The notes beneath the pieces are model-generated. The model did no database searches. It was not told the DNA's origin and saw only the letters and a list, made by a program, of their open reading frames with translations. This document shows, piece after piece, positions 38,946 to 38,970 of a stretch of DNA of 38,970 bases (positions are counted from its first letter, which is position 1; each line of letters opens with the position of its first letter). The stretch comes from Chlorobium sp. (GTDB lineage Bacteria; Bacteroidota; Chlorobiia; Chlorobiales; Chlorobiaceae), in assembly GCA_005843835.1 (NCBI GenBank), contig SZXZ01000086.1, positions 1 through 38,970 on the forward strand, written 5' to 3'. Made by a program: the position numbers and the translations under genes.

Positions 38946-38970
38946 ACAGTTGAAAGATAGAGGTTACTCA

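Overview
This window looks like a chromosomal segment of a green sulfur bacterium (Chlorobiaceae). The most telling gene is a 75-residue hydrophobic protein ending in ITPKK (27423-27650), which resembles the CsmB/CsmF chlorosome envelope proteins. A DnaG primase with a degenerate zinc ribbon, a carbamoyl-phosphate synthase large subunit split into separate genes, a PPi-type phosphofructokinase and an oxygen-independent HemN also fit an anaerobic Chlorobi/Bacteroidetes-lineage phototroph. No database search was possible; the assignment rests on recognised motifs.

Layout. 1-2838: a membrane sensor histidine kinase on the minus strand, cut by the window edge. 3121-5733: a Gfo/Idh/MocA oxidoreductase and hemN (minus). 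5928-10163: purE, a cupin, a type II NADH dehydrogenase with a small membrane partner, an acetylornithine-type aminotransferase and a small membrane protein (plus). 10133-11294: an unsettled patch with one exported hypothetical protein, a coding-like extension behind its stop, and a start-less coding remnant. 11295-13941: an exbB-exbD-exbD-tonB operon (minus). 14241-16136: dnaG. 16307-18902: ribBA-glyA operon (minus). 19139-20995: the C-terminal half of CarB. 21016-22739: a YpsA-like nucleotide-binding protein (minus), a ferritin-like protein and a ferritin. 22807-25368: a metallophosphoesterase, an SRAP (HMCES/YedK) protein and a STAS protein with an AT-hook-like tail. 25637-27135: two flavoproteins with iron-sulfur-flavoprotein cysteine motifs. 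27423-28557: the chlorosome protein and an exported Asp/Glu-racemase homologue. 28996-33295: alpha-glucan phosphorylase, pyrD and a DUF4407 membrane protein. 33492-38945: ispF, a FtsX/LolC-type permease, phosphofructokinase, ilvE and the DNA polymerase III delta-prime gene.

Most genes are housekeeping: purine, pyrimidine, riboflavin, arginine, branched-chain amino acid, isoprenoid, tetrapyrrole and glycogen metabolism, plus replication. The tonB operon and ferritins point to iron handling. Transcription units are short and change strand often, with recognisable hairpin terminators at several boundaries. Two convergent pairs share one TTAA as overlapping stop codons. No rRNA, tRNA, CRISPR array, insertion sequence or prophage was seen. 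I did not find a clear new multi-gene system. The best leads are single-gene oddities (STAS plus AT-hook, racemase without its first cysteine, zinc-less primase, coding-like DNA behind an in-frame TGA) and several palindromes placed on predicted promoters.
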